Both the position numbers and the translations under genes were made by a program. The notes beneath the pieces were generated by a model. That model did not search any database and was not told where the DNA came from. It saw only the letters and a program-made list of their open reading frames with translations. This document shows positions 43,254 to 51,733 of a DNA stretch of 54,183 nucleotides, piece by piece. Every line of letters starts with the position of its first letter. The first letter of the stretch is position 1. Source of the DNA: Acidobacteriota bacterium (GTDB taxonomy: Bacteria; Acidobacteriota; UBA6911; RPQK01; JAJDTT01); NCBI GenBank assembly GCA_028874215.1, contig JAPPLF010000111.1, positions 52,817 through 106,999 on the forward strand, in the 5' to 3' direction.

Positions 43254-44876
43254 TCACACCAGCTTCTTTCGCGTGAACGGCGAGGGCTCGTGGCGCGTGG
43301 CCCAGGTCAGGCCCTTGATCCGGTCCAGGTCCTTGTTGGGAAAGACGAAGCTCAGCAGCCACGCGGAACCCAGGGCGGCGATGGCCGACAAGAGGATGAT
43401 CCAGGTGAATCCCATCCCCTTTTCCACCAGGCGCTGAGTGAAGTCCGCTCCCAGCACGCCGGCCATGGCCTGGTGGGTGGAGGGGTCCATGAGCTGCAGC
43501 AGGTCGCGCGAATAGGCCACTCCCAGAGCCACCGCCAAGCCGATGAACGCCGCCGGCCAGACGGCGCGGCTGCTCACCCGCGGGAATAGCATCCCCGCCA
43601 GGAACAGCGCTCCCATCGACCCCACCAGGGAGTTGAAGGTCTTGGGCAGTATGGTGAGGATGTCGTCCATTCCCGTGACTCCGTCCAGGTAGATGGCCGA
43701 TACGGTCACCACCAACCCCACGATCAGGGTGATGACCCGGGCCTGGAAGACACGGTTTCCGGTGGACGGTTTCTTCCGGAGCCGGCCGAAGTCCACGGTG
43801 GCTACGGTGGCCCACGAATTGACCCCCGAGTCGATGGTGGACATGGCCGCCGCCAGAAGGGCGGCGAAGATGGCCCCGGCCAGTCCCGGCGGAATCCTGG
43901 AAGCCACGAAGAAGGGGAAGATGGCGTCCCGATCCTTGCCGCTGGCCAGGTCGAAATGCTCGGGGAGGACTGCCGGACCCTGCGTGTAGTAGTAGACCAG
44001 GGAGGCGCCGATGACGGCCAGAAGGAAGGAAATCGTGATGCTGACCACGATACTGGTGACGAAGCTGCGCTTGGCGGCCCGGACGTCCACGGTGCTGAAG
44101 TAGCGCTGCAGGGTCATCTGGTTGGCGCAATGGGCGGTCAGCGTCCAGATCACCGCCGAGAGGGTCATGGTCACCACCGTGCCGGCCTGGGTGGGGTCGG
44201 GGGAAAAGAAGGTGAAGCTCTCGTTGTCCCGGGCGCTCACCACGTGGTACCAGTCCAGCGGTCCCGAACCGGTGGTATAGGCCACGTAGCCGATGGCGAA
44301 CAGCCCTCCTCCCACCAGGAGAGCCGCCTGAATCACGTCGGTCCAGACCACGGCCCGGATCCCTCCCATCATGGTGTACACGGTGGCGACGACTCCGATC
44401 ACCCCGATGACCACCACCAGGGGCAGCCCTGTGGCCACGGCCAGCGCACGTGAGGAGACCAGCACGATCACCCCCATGAGCACGGTGACGAAGATGAGGA
44501 ACATGGTGGCGCCCAGCAAGCGCACCGAGAGGTTGTACCGGTGCTCCAGGTATTCGTAGGCAGTGGTGAACTTGAACCGGACGAAGAAGGGGATGGCCAG
44601 GAGCAGGATCAGGACAATGTCGATGGGAATGGCCACCAGGTTGCTCACGAAGGCGCCGAAGCCGAATCGCCAGACGATGCCGGGACTCGCCAGATAGGTG
44701 ATGCTGGAGAGGAGCGACGCGATGATGCTGACTCCGACGGCGAACCAGGGGAGGCGCCGCCCGCCCAGGAAGTACTCTTCTTCGGTCTTCTGCCCCCTGG
44801 CGAGCCGCCAGCCCAAAAACATCATGGCCGCCAGATAGGCGACCAAAACCACGTGATCCGCGAAATGAAGTTCCAT
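43254..44876 (-). CDS. Sodium:solute symporter (SSS family)
   Basis: A 540-aa membrane protein with about 13 predicted transmembrane segments. Family marks include FFLGGRRLPWFAVGVSIIAS at the N-terminus, GGIRAVVWTDVIQAALLVGG, and AALLAAAMSTIDSGVNSWAT in the region forming the sodium site. The substrate (sugar, sialic acid, inositol or organic acid) cannot be read from the sequence, but the operon partners suggest a glycan breakdown product. It is the last gene of the DUF6807-FAH-sialidase-symporter operon, 22 nt after the sialidase-like stop. A good AAGGAAGG ribosome site is present. Confidence 0.94.
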   Translation of the reverse strand: MELHFADHVVLVAYLAAMMFLGWRLARGQKTEEEYFLGGRRLPWFAVGVSIIASLLSSITYLASPGIVWRFGFGAFVSNLVAIPIDIVLILLLAIPFFVRFKFTTAYEYLEHRYNLSVRLLGATMFLIFVTVLMGVIVLVSSRALAVATGLPLVVVIGVIGVVATVYTMMGGIRAVVWTDVIQAALLVGGGLFAIGYVAYTTGSGPLDWYHVVSARDNESFTFFSPDPTQAGTVVTMTLSAVIWTLTAHCANQMTLQRYFSTVDVRAAKRSFVTSIVVSITISFLLAVIGASLVYYYTQGPAVLPEHFDLASGKDRDAIFPFFVASRIPPGLAGAIFAALLAAAMSTIDSGVNSWATVATVDFGRLRKKPSTGNRVFQARVITLIVGLVVTVSAIYLDGVTGMDDILTILPKTFNSLVGSMGALFLAGMLFPRVSSRAVWPAAFIGLAVALGVAYSRDLLQLMDPSTHQAMAGVLGADFTQRLVEKGMGFTWIILLSAIAALGSAWLLSFVFPNKDLDRIKGLTWATRHEPSPFTRKKLV

Positions 44877-44898
44877 CAGGTCAACCTTCCTTTTCCTG

Positions 44899-46509
44899 CT
44901 ACTGCGACGGCGCGATCCGGATGGACTCGATTCCGGGGCCCGGACCCTCCCCGATGTTCGAGAGACGTATGTTCAATCTCCAGCGGGCTCCCGTCAACGG
45001 GACAGTGTAACTTTCGACGCCGCCGTGGATCTCCCGCCAGCTCGATCCCCCGTCCGCTTCGCCGTCACCGTCGGCGTCCTCCTCCAGCCGGAACAGCGCC
45101 CGGCGTCCTCCGAACGTGTACTGCTCCAGGTCCGACACCTTGGAGTCCCGGGTCGCATAGTAGGCCACGGCCACGAAGGTCCCGTCCACCCGCCGCTTCA
45201 GGTCGCCGTAACCGGTGTCGGTTCCCGGACGCATGGGACCGTGCAGCAGCTCGGGTCCCTGCCAGGTGGAGCCGTCGTCGTCGGACCAGTAGACCACCGG
45301 CTTGCGCGTGTAGCCCCCGCCGATGCTGTGGAGCCCCATGCCCCAGAGTCGCCCTTCTCCGGCGACGAAGTCCAGCACGTTCCCATGCTGGAACCGCGGA
45401 TTGCTCGCCTTGTAGATCCGCGCCCGCTGCCAGAGGCCCCCTTCCACCCCGCCGTCCACCTTGGGAGAGATCTCCTCCAGCGGGGCGAAGGTGGCGCCCA
45501 TGTCGGTGCTCACCGTCTGCCAGGTGTGCCGGTTCCCGGCCCCGTCCCTCAGGACCGCGACGATAGTGCGCTTGCCCACGTACTCGATGGCCGGCTCGAA
45601 GGTGGCGCCGCCGTGCGGGTCCTTCTCGCTGGCCAGGGGACCGATCCAGCTCAGGAACTCGTAGCTCCGGCCGTCGTCGGTGGAGCGGGCCAGCAGAGTC
45701 CCCGCCTGCGCCTCGTGGTGGAAATACTGGAACGCCATGTAGACATGGGTGGGATTCTCCGGGTCCACGAACCAGTCTTCGGTGCCGAGGACCAGATCTC
45801 CGGGCGCCCCCGTGACCCCCTGGACGTTGATTCGATCATGGTCCTGAACCCAGGTCCTGCCGCCGTCGCGGGAGCGGAGCTGACGAGTCCCGGAGCTGTA
45901 GGAGGTCCGCCAGAACTGGAGGATGAGGTCGCCGCTGGGCATGCGGTAGAGCCCCGGCTCGCTGTGGGTGTAGCCGTCGTCGAAGGGCATCCCCGAGATA
46001 GGGGTGCCGTCGAACCAGCGGTCCAGCCCGCCCCAGGTCCGGCCCTCGTCCGGGGAGGTCAGGATGTGGATGGCGTCCTGGCCCCTCCAGTCGATGTGAT
46101 TCAGTCCCGAGCGCAGCGCCATGACCCAGCGGTTTTCATCCAGAATGGCGATCATGGAGCGGCCGTACCAGTCGTGCGGAACTCCGTCGCTGCCGGTGTA
46201 GGGTTCCTCGGAGCCGTCCACCACGACTTCGATGGTCTTGTCCCGGAACAGTTCCAACCGGGACCGGACCGTGACCTGGACCTCCCCGGGCTTTCCCGGC
46301 CCATCCTGCCACGCCCCAATCCAGTGGCCCTCGCCTCCGCCTTCCAGCGTCGGACCATCGGGCCCGGCTACGGTCCCGGCCGTGGTCCGGACCGCATCCG
46401 CCCACTGTTGCTCCGATTCCAGAATCAAGTTTCCGCTCCCCGGGCCGCACGCTGCCGCGGCTGCGGCCAGAACGAATACGATTCCCTGCAGACCATTTCG
46501 GTTCCTCAC
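44899..46509 (-). CDS. Sialidase-like BNR-repeat lipoprotein
   Basis: A 536-aa protein that begins at GTG 46509, overlapping the FAH stop (GTGA). The N-terminus GIVFVLAAAAAACGPGSG is a lipoprotein signal with Cys in an AAC lipobox. Asp-box-type repeats follow: SPDEGRTWGGLD, SRDGGRTWVQD, STDDGRSYEF and SDDDGSTWQG. A C-terminal beta-strand segment follows. It should be a surface-anchored propeller, binding or cleaving an acidic sugar; true sialidase activity is unproven. The frame continues open upstream for a further ~300 codons, but that is antisense-type and not coding. Confidence 0.88.
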   Translation of the reverse strand: MRNRNGLQGIVFVLAAAAAACGPGSGNLILESEQQWADAVRTTAGTVAGPDGPTLEGGGEGHWIGAWQDGPGKPGEVQVTVRSRLELFRDKTIEVVVDGSEEPYTGSDGVPHDWYGRSMIAILDENRWVMALRSGLNHIDWRGQDAIHILTSPDEGRTWGGLDRWFDGTPISGMPFDDGYTHSEPGLYRMPSGDLILQFWRTSYSSGTRQLRSRDGGRTWVQDHDRINVQGVTGAPGDLVLGTEDWFVDPENPTHVYMAFQYFHHEAQAGTLLARSTDDGRSYEFLSWIGPLASEKDPHGGATFEPAIEYVGKRTIVAVLRDGAGNRHTWQTVSTDMGATFAPLEEISPKVDGGVEGGLWQRARIYKASNPRFQHGNVLDFVAGEGRLWGMGLHSIGGGYTRKPVVYWSDDDGSTWQGPELLHGPMRPGTDTGYGDLKRRVDGTFVAVAYYATRDSKVSDLEQYTFGGRRALFRLEEDADGDGEADGGSSWREIHGGVESYTVPLTGARWRLNIRLSNIGEGPGPGIESIRIAPSQ

Positions 46510-47297
46510 GATCGGTTGCTCCCTTCTGCCACCACCGGATTGGACAGGACGCCCACCTGAGGGACCTCGATCTCCACCCGGTCTCCGGGGTAGACGGGCC
46601 CCACTCCCGAGGGCGTCCCGGTCAGGATCACGTCCCCCGGGAGCAGGGTCATGGCCTGGCTCATGTAGGAGACGATCTCGGCGACGGGATAGATGAGGTC
46701 CGAGGTACTGGTGCGTTGCCGTTCCCGGCCGTTGACGCGGGCCACGAGCAGCAGGTCGGTGGGGTCGAGCCCCGTGACGATGGCGGGCCCCAGCGGGCAG
46801 AAGGTATCGTATCCCTTGCCCATGAGAAGACATCCCTCCTTCATCTCGGCTCTCTGAATGACCCGCTCGCTCACGTCGTTGCCGCAAGTGTAGCCGAGGA
46901 CATGGTCCAGGGCCTCGCTGACGCCGACCCTGCGCGCTTTCCGTCCGATGACCGCGACCAACTCCGCCTCGAAGTGGACTTCCAGGTCCCCGCCGGCTGC
47001 CGGATAGATGATGGGTTCCTCCGGCCCGATGGCGGCCGTGGAGGGCTTCATGAAGAGCATGGGCTGAGGCGGATGCTCCTTCCCCCCTTCGGCCGCGTGG
47101 TCGGCATAGTTCAGGCCCAGGCCGAAAATCCTGGGCGCGGGCACGGGCGAGAGAATCCGCACCGAATCCAACCGCGTGGCCGTCCCGTCCGGAGCCGGGC
47201 TCTCGTATGGCGTCCCTTCCAGACGCCGGATCAGTCCCCCCTCTTCCAGGACTCCGTAGTGGGCCCGATTCTCTTCCTGATAACGAACGATCTTCAT
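46506..47297 (-). CDS. Fumarylacetoacetate hydrolase (FAH) family protein
   Basis: A 263-aa enzyme of the FAH superfamily. The metal-binding and catalytic motifs are FGLGLNYADHAAEGG, VHFEAELVAVIGRKARRV, YTCGNDVSERVIQ and GDVILTGTPSGVGPV, all in normal spacing. Members hydrolyse or decarboxylate beta-diketo acids such as acylpyruvates, oxaloacetate, or 2-keto-3-deoxy sugar acids. In this operon a sugar-acid or keto-deoxy acid step is likely. Its start overlaps the DUF6807 stop (ATGA), and its stop overlaps the sialidase-like GTG, so all three are translationally coupled. Confidence 0.95.
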   Translation of the reverse strand: MKIVRYQEENRAHYGVLEEGGLIRRLEGTPYESPAPDGTATRLDSVRILSPVPAPRIFGLGLNYADHAAEGGKEHPPQPMLFMKPSTAAIGPEEPIIYPAAGGDLEVHFEAELVAVIGRKARRVGVSEALDHVLGYTCGNDVSERVIQRAEMKEGCLLMGKGYDTFCPLGPAIVTGLDPTDLLLVARVNGRERQRTSTSDLIYPVAEIVSYMSQAMTLLPGDVILTGTPSGVGPVYPGDRVEIEVPQVGVLSNPVVAEGSNRS

Positions 47298-48328
47298 CGG
47301 ATTTCCCCTTCGATTCCTTCCTGAAACGCCCGGTAGAGCTCTCCGACCCCGGCCTCGTGTGCATCGCCGTCGTGGACCGCGATCCGAAGTCCGAACTCAA
47401 CGCCTTGTTCCGGTTCCAGGGACCACGTCCGGCGGGCCATGGGGTTGATGGTCAGGGTTCCCCAATCGGTTACGTACCAGGGGTGGCCCGCCGTGCAGGA
47501 GTGGGGGAACAGGGCCACGCCGGCACGGACCCCCCGTCCCAGGGTCCCGGAACCGTCCACCCAAACGGCATTCTCGCCGCTGATCTCCCGGCCTCCCTCC
47601 CGGCCCGCCGAGTCCAGAAGCGTGCCCCCATGGGTGACGGTCAGGGCCTCGATCAGGCGCACTCCGAAGAGTCCATGGCGGGTCGGCCCCAGTTCCAGCG
47701 CCCACCGGCCGGCCTGAAGACGGGAGCGGACATCGATCAGGTTCACCCGCCGCCCGGGACGAACGTCCAGCGTCCGTGTCTCGTTCAGGAGGACCCGTCC
47801 ATCAGGTGCGGCCCATTCCTCCGGACCGCGCCACTCGAGGTTCAACTCGATTCTCAAATGGTCCGGAGCCAGTTCTTCGGTCTCGATCCCGGTGGTCAGG
47901 ATCCGTCCCGGCGCCCGGCCCTGAAAGGTCCCGTTTACGTAGAAGTTGTAGGTCCCCTCCTCGGTCTCATCGGAGGAATAGGGAAAGAGGCACCGGACCC
48001 GGTCCAGAGCGACCCAGATGGAGTTGTGGTGGGGGTGATCCGCCGGACTCTCGGAGGTGACGCCGAAGCCGGCCGGGGTGAACACCGGGTAGAGGTAGGA
48101 CCGGCAGGGTCCCTGGCTCAGCGCCAGGATGCGCCGGCCGCGCCAGCGGACCGCGAGGCGATGCGACGCCGCCCAGGCCCCCCGGGCCAAGTCGACCCGG
48201 TCTTCCAGAATTGAGAAAGATTCCACCAGAACCGCCTGCCGCCGCTGGATTTGCAATCGGGGGTCGTCCCGGCCAGAATGACCCGTCAACTTCGTGCGGG
48301 ATGGCCCAACCGACCGGGACGCAATCAT
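47294..48328 (-). CDS. DUF6807 (PmoA-like) family protein
   Basis: Up to 344 aa. The family signature is PADHPHHNSIWVALDRVR, with further conserved parts SYLYPVFTPAGFGVT and HGLFGVRLIEALTV and the C-terminal WYVTDWGTLTINPMARR. DUF6807 ('methane oxygenase PmoA' in databases) is not a methane monooxygenase; it is a beta-rich family often found in sugar-catabolic clusters. The start is uncertain: ATG 48328 gives the longest protein but overlaps the start of the divergent transporter, and the first ~34 residues lack family likeness, so GTG 48226 or TTG 48256 is more probable. It is the first gene of the FAH/sialidase/symporter operon. Confidence 0.78.
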   Translation of the reverse strand: MIASRSVGPSRTKLTGHSGRDDPRLQIQRRQAVLVESFSILEDRVDLARGAWAASHRLAVRWRGRRILALSQGPCRSYLYPVFTPAGFGVTSESPADHPHHNSIWVALDRVRCLFPYSSDETEEGTYNFYVNGTFQGRAPGRILTTGIETEELAPDHLRIELNLEWRGPEEWAAPDGRVLLNETRTLDVRPGRRVNLIDVRSRLQAGRWALELGPTRHGLFGVRLIEALTVTHGGTLLDSAGREGGREISGENAVWVDGSGTLGRGVRAGVALFPHSCTAGHPWYVTDWGTLTINPMARRTWSLEPEQGVEFGLRIAVHDGDAHEAGVGELYRAFQEGIEGEIR

Positions 48329-50009
48329 GACCGAGACGAGATCGGATGTCCAAGGCGACCGCCGGATGCTGCGGGAGGCCCGCGCCCAGGGACGCGGCCC
48401 ACTACTGAAGACCTACTTCCGGCTCTCGGGGCCGGGCTGGCTCCAGAGCGCCCTCACCCTGGGAGGCGGATCGCTGGCCAGCGGCCTCTACCTGGGGACC
48501 CTCTCCGGGTTCGCCCTCCTCTGGCTCCAACCGGTGGCCATGATCCTGGGCATCGTCATGCTGAGCGCCATCAGCTACGTCACCCTCTCCACCGGCGAGA
48601 GGCCGTTTCAGGCCATCAACCGGCACGTGAGCCCCTTGCTGGGATGGGCCTGGGCCATCGCCAGCCTCATGGCCAACATGGTCTGGTCCCTGCCCCAGTA
48701 CAGCCTGGCCACCAGCGCCGTCCAGCAGAACCTGCTGCCGGACCTGCTGGGGGCCGACGGCCTCACCGGCGACCTGGGCGGCAAGGTCGTCATCTGCGGC
48801 GCCATCCTGGCGGTCACCATTTCCATCACCTGGCTCTACGGCAACGGCGGCTGGGGGGTGAAGCTGTACGAGGGCACGCTGAAAGTGGTGGTGGCTCTGA
48901 TCGTCCTCTGCTTCTTCGGCGTCGTCGTGAAGATGACCCTCTCGCCGGGAGCCCTGAACTGGGGAGCCGTCGTCTCCGGATTCGTCCCCGACCTGAGCGT
49001 CCTGATGCACCCGGCCGCCACCTACACCCCCTTCCTGGAGGCGGTGGGCGAAACCTCGCGGGAGTTCTGGAGCGGCAAGATCCTGGGGATGCAACGCGAC
49101 GTCATGATCAGCGCCAGCGCCACGGCGGTGGGAATCAACATGACCTTCCTGCTGGGTTATTCCCTGCTGTCGCGCGGCTGGAACCGGGAGTTCCGGGGCC
49201 TGGCCATCTTCGACCTGTCCACTGGGATGCTCATTCCCTTCCTGCTGGCCACCAGTTGCGTGGTCATCGCCTCGGCCAGCCAGTTCCACACGCGTCCCGC
49301 GGCCGGCCTGGTTTCAGAGGCGGAGGGGCCGGCGCCGCCCGCCAAGCTGGTGGCCGGCTACCAGGGATTGTTGAGAGAGCGGATCGCAGCCACGAATCCG
49401 GAGCTTTCTCCGGAAGAGCGGAGCCGTGCGGCGGAGCAGTTGCCGCAGACCGACAAGGAATTGGCCGCCATGCTGGTGAAGCGGGACGCCTTCAACCTGG
49501 CGGAGTCGCTGGAGCCGCTCACCGGCAGCCTGTTCGCCCGGGTGGTGTTCGGAATCGGCGTGGTGGGGATGGCACTCTCCAGCATCGCCATCCTGATGCT
49601 GATCTCGGGGTTCGTGGTCTGCGAGATGCTGGGACTGGAGCCCAAGGGGCGGGCCTACCGGCTGGGATCCCTGGCCGCCGTGGTCGGCGTCCTGGGTCCC
49701 TTCGTGTGGAAGGACGCCCAGTTCTGGCTGGCGGTCCCCACGTCGGTCTTCGGGATGGCGCTGCTGCCCATTGCCTACATCTCGTTCTTCCTGCTCATGA
49801 ACCAGCGGAAGCTGCTGGGCCAAAATCTGCCCCGGGGGGGAAAACGCGTGGCGTGGAACGTAATGATGGCCCTGGCCACGGGGTTCGCCACGCTGGGCTG
49901 CGCCTACAGCATCTGGTCGCGGATCGGGGTGCCGGGGCTGGTGGCAGCAGCGGCGTTCGTGCTGCTGGCCGTGTTGTTCCGGTTTCGCCGGAAGGGCGGC
50001 AAGGCCTGA
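48327..50009 (+). CDS. Nramp-like membrane transporter
   Basis: A 560-aa membrane protein with ~11 transmembrane segments. The first helix region, RLSGPGWLQSALTLGGGSLA, aligns with Nramp TM1, but the canonical DPGN is missing (LTLGGGS at that place), and the TM6 MPHN is replaced by SASATAVGINM. A ~90-residue hydrophilic insert (EGPAPPAKLVAGYQGLLRER...) lies before the later helices. It is therefore a relative of the Nramp divalent-metal family whose substrate is probably not Mn or Fe. A decayed copy of part of this gene is found at 52605. ATG 48327 or 48366 are the likely starts; the GTG at 48294 is less likely. Confidence 0.8.
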   Translation: MTETRSDVQGDRRMLREARAQGRGPLLKTYFRLSGPGWLQSALTLGGGSLASGLYLGTLSGFALLWLQPVAMILGIVMLSAISYVTLSTGERPFQAINRHVSPLLGWAWAIASLMANMVWSLPQYSLATSAVQQNLLPDLLGADGLTGDLGGKVVICGAILAVTISITWLYGNGGWGVKLYEGTLKVVVALIVLCFFGVVVKMTLSPGALNWGAVVSGFVPDLSVLMHPAATYTPFLEAVGETSREFWSGKILGMQRDVMISASATAVGINMTFLLGYSLLSRGWNREFRGLAIFDLSTGMLIPFLLATSCVVIASASQFHTRPAAGLVSEAEGPAPPAKLVAGYQGLLRERIAATNPELSPEERSRAAEQLPQTDKELAAMLVKRDAFNLAESLEPLTGSLFARVVFGIGVVGMALSSIAILMLISGFVVCEMLGLEPKGRAYRLGSLAAVVGVLGPFVWKDAQFWLAVPTSVFGMALLPIAYISFFLLMNQRKLLGQNLPRGGKRVAWNVMMALATGFATLGCAYSIWSRIGVPGLVAAAAFVLLAVLFRFRRKGGKA

Positions 50010-50041
50010 GGTCGAGGCATTCGGTTCGCCTCCGCCTGTAA

Positions 50042-50068
50042 GGATCGGCGGTTGGAAACCGCCGATCC
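50042..50068 (+). repeat. REP-like palindrome after the Nramp-like gene
   Basis: A perfect 12-bp stem, GGATCGGCGGTT (50042-50053) with AACCGCCGATCC (50057-50068), surrounds a 3-nt GGA loop. It is 33 nt after the transporter stop and could also act as a transcription terminator. Related copies sit at 50942 and 52932. Confidence 0.75.
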
Positions 50069-50152
50069 CCTCAAACCGGTGCGATCCCGCCCCATCTCCT
50101 CCCGGCTCGGGCCATACTGCGCGTGATCGTCCTCAAGAGCGGAGAACGGGCC

Positions 50153-50887
50153 ATGGGTGAACACAACCCCGATCAAACACCTCCGGACCAATGCGCGGGC
50201 AAGAATAGTTTGAGCCTGCCGGTCTGGCTGCTTGCGGCGCTGGTGGTCGCGTTTCTGGCACTTCCCGGCATTGGCGCGCGTTACTATTTCGCCGGAACTC
50301 TCAACGTCATCCATTGCCTGCTGATACTGTTTTTCTCGATCAATCTCCTGATTTGCTATTGGGAGGCGTGTCTATTCCTCAAACGGGACTATATCGAAAC
50401 CCGCACCGAGTATTGGCGCAGACGGCAACGTGAAACCGGCCGAACGCCGGCCATCGAGTTCCTTGCCGGCAAGATTCCATTGAGACATGTCTGGTCTCCG
50501 ACGCGGTGGGCGGATGTCTGGGCTACCTATTCCCTGTTCGATGGGTCCCATTCGGATCGCCGCACGTTCGGTTTCAATGCCGATATCGCCAACGGATTCA
50601 TTACACCCGTCCCGACGCTGATCCTCTACGCAGCCTATACCGTGGATTTTCTGCCGGCCGTCGTTGCCGGGATTCTTGGCGTCATGATGTTCTGGCAGTG
50701 GACCTACGCGACGTCGGTCTACTGGGTCAGTTTCTTCGTGGCCGGGAGGCAGCGCAACGTCACCAGGGGCGGCCTGTACACCTACGTCGGCGCCACGAAC
50801 GCCCCCTGGGTGCTCTTCCCGTTATTGGGATTGTACGTGTCGGTTCGCCTTATCCTGGACGGACACTACGGCATTCTGGGTCATTGA
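50153..50887 (+). CDS. Multi-pass membrane protein of unknown function
   Basis: 244 aa. There are several hydrophobic helices: VWLLAALVVAFLALPGIGA, IHCLLILFFSINLLICYW, PVPTLILYAAYTVDFLPAVV, ILGVMMFWQWTYATSVYW and WVLFPLLGLYVSVRLILD. Between the first pair and the rest is a polar stretch with WRRRQRETGRTP and IWxxTRWADVW-type residues. No enzyme motif is visible. The start ATG 50153 (after GGAGAA) is preferred over GTG 50123. It lies between two REP-like palindromes and is not obviously part of an operon. Confidence 0.75.
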   Translation: MGEHNPDQTPPDQCAGKNSLSLPVWLLAALVVAFLALPGIGARYYFAGTLNVIHCLLILFFSINLLICYWEACLFLKRDYIETRTEYWRRRQRETGRTPAIEFLAGKIPLRHVWSPTRWADVWATYSLFDGSHSDRRTFGFNADIANGFITPVPTLILYAAYTVDFLPAVVAGILGVMMFWQWTYATSVYWVSFFVAGRQRNVTRGGLYTYVGATNAPWVLFPLLGLYVSVRLILDGHYGILGH

Positions 50888-50941
50888 AGTCCTGGTACCC
50901 GATCAGGTATTTGCCGCCTGGTTGGCCACGGCCGTAAGAAT

Positions 50942-50960
50942 CGGCGGCTGGAAACCGCCG
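50942..50960 (+). repeat. REP-like palindrome
   Basis: CGGCGG (50942-50947) and CCGCCG (50955-50960) form a stem with a C/A mismatch near the loop. The core TCGGCGGCTGGAAACCGCCG differs by one base from the copies at 50042 and 52932. Confidence 0.65.
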
Positions 50961-50980
50961 TTCCCGCCGCACAGGAGAAG

Positions 50981-50998
50981 GTGACTGTCCCCTTCTAC
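50981..50998 (+). repeat. Direct repeat, left copy
   Basis: GTGACTGTCCCCTTCTAC. A 17-nt version lacking one C, GTGACTGTCCCTTCTAC, occurs at 52587-52603. The two bracket the DUF2087 gene and the secreted beta-sandwich gene, so the segment may have arrived or been duplicated as a unit. Confidence 0.6.
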
Positions 50999-51033
50999 TG
51001 GATCTCGTTCATACTCGTCGGCCAGTACGAACT

Positions 51034-51459
51034 ATGGGGAATGGAGAGCAGCACCCAGTCGATCGACGCGAATTCGAGGCGAGGCTATCCGCCATATGTG
51101 GCGGGCGTTTGATGATGCTGCCACGGAAGCAGCGTGATCGTCACATCTTGTTTCGCGCCATCGCTCAAACGCTTGAGAGCAGGAGCCCGTACTCAGAACG
51201 GGAATTGAACGGTTCGCTTCGAGAGTGGATTGCCTCAATCGGCCTGGACGCGTCCTTGGACTGGGTCTCGTTACGACGCCATCTTGTCGATTTCGGTTAT
51301 CTGTTCCGTGACAGAGCAGGGAGACGGTATACGGTCCGCATCAAGGGAAACGAAACCGTGCGGTTTGATTCAGACATTGAAGCTCTCGACGTTGTTGACT
51401 TGATCTGGTCTTGCAAACGACGTGCTATGGCTCGCAAGCGGCGGTGGCTGGGCCAATAG
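51034..51459 (+). CDS. DUF2087 domain protein
   Basis: A 141-aa small protein with LPRKQRDRHILFRAIAQTLE, then PYSERELNGSLREW and VSLRRHLVDFGYLFRDRAGR-RY, the pattern of DUF2087, a winged-helix-like domain often fused to or near ArsR-type regulators. It probably binds DNA or a partner regulator. The start is ATG 51034, although a shorter form from ATG 51111 (MMLPRKQ) would still contain the whole domain. It is followed by 270 nt without a gene. Confidence 0.78.
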   Translation: MGNGEQHPVDRREFEARLSAICGGRLMMLPRKQRDRHILFRAIAQTLESRSPYSERELNGSLREWIASIGLDASLDWVSLRRHLVDFGYLFRDRAGRRYTVRIKGNETVRFDSDIEALDVVDLIWSCKRRAMARKRRWLGQ

Positions 51460-51498
51460 CGACGAGGCGGCCGGCGAGTTCCTGTCCGCTACTCTATC

Positions 51499-51530
51499 GG
51501 TCGCGAGCACGCGCGGTCGCGAGCACGCGC
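51499..51530 (+). repeat. 16-bp perfect tandem repeat
   Basis: GGTCGCGAGCACGCGC is present twice without a gap (51499-51514 and 51515-51530). It lies in the non-coding interval 51460-51733, which otherwise has short imperfect hairpins and no gene that I can support. Confidence 0.8.
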
Positions 51531-51733
51531 TGAGGGCGAAAATCATGCGTGATCGTCACGCCCCCTGGTGAGAATTGCGGGCTGGCGCAGCCAAAGTTGC
51601 GCTGAATCCAACGGGTCTCGTTGAACCCTGGCCAGCCAATGGCCGTCAAACCCAATAGAGGTTCGTGTCGCGCCGGTCATGCAATCGAGACCAAACCATC
51701 CTAAGAATCCATTTCAATCACGGGGAGGCAGCT

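Noticed and set aside
46510-47400. N-terminal extension of the sialidase-like gene to 47400
   Set aside because: The extension is antisense-type and runs over the FAH gene. A lipoprotein signal begins at GTG 46509.
47294-48328. Methane monooxygenase subunit (PmoA) as a function
   Set aside because: DUF6807 proteins carry that database name but lack the membrane helices of particulate methane monooxygenase, and no pmoB or pmoC is nearby.
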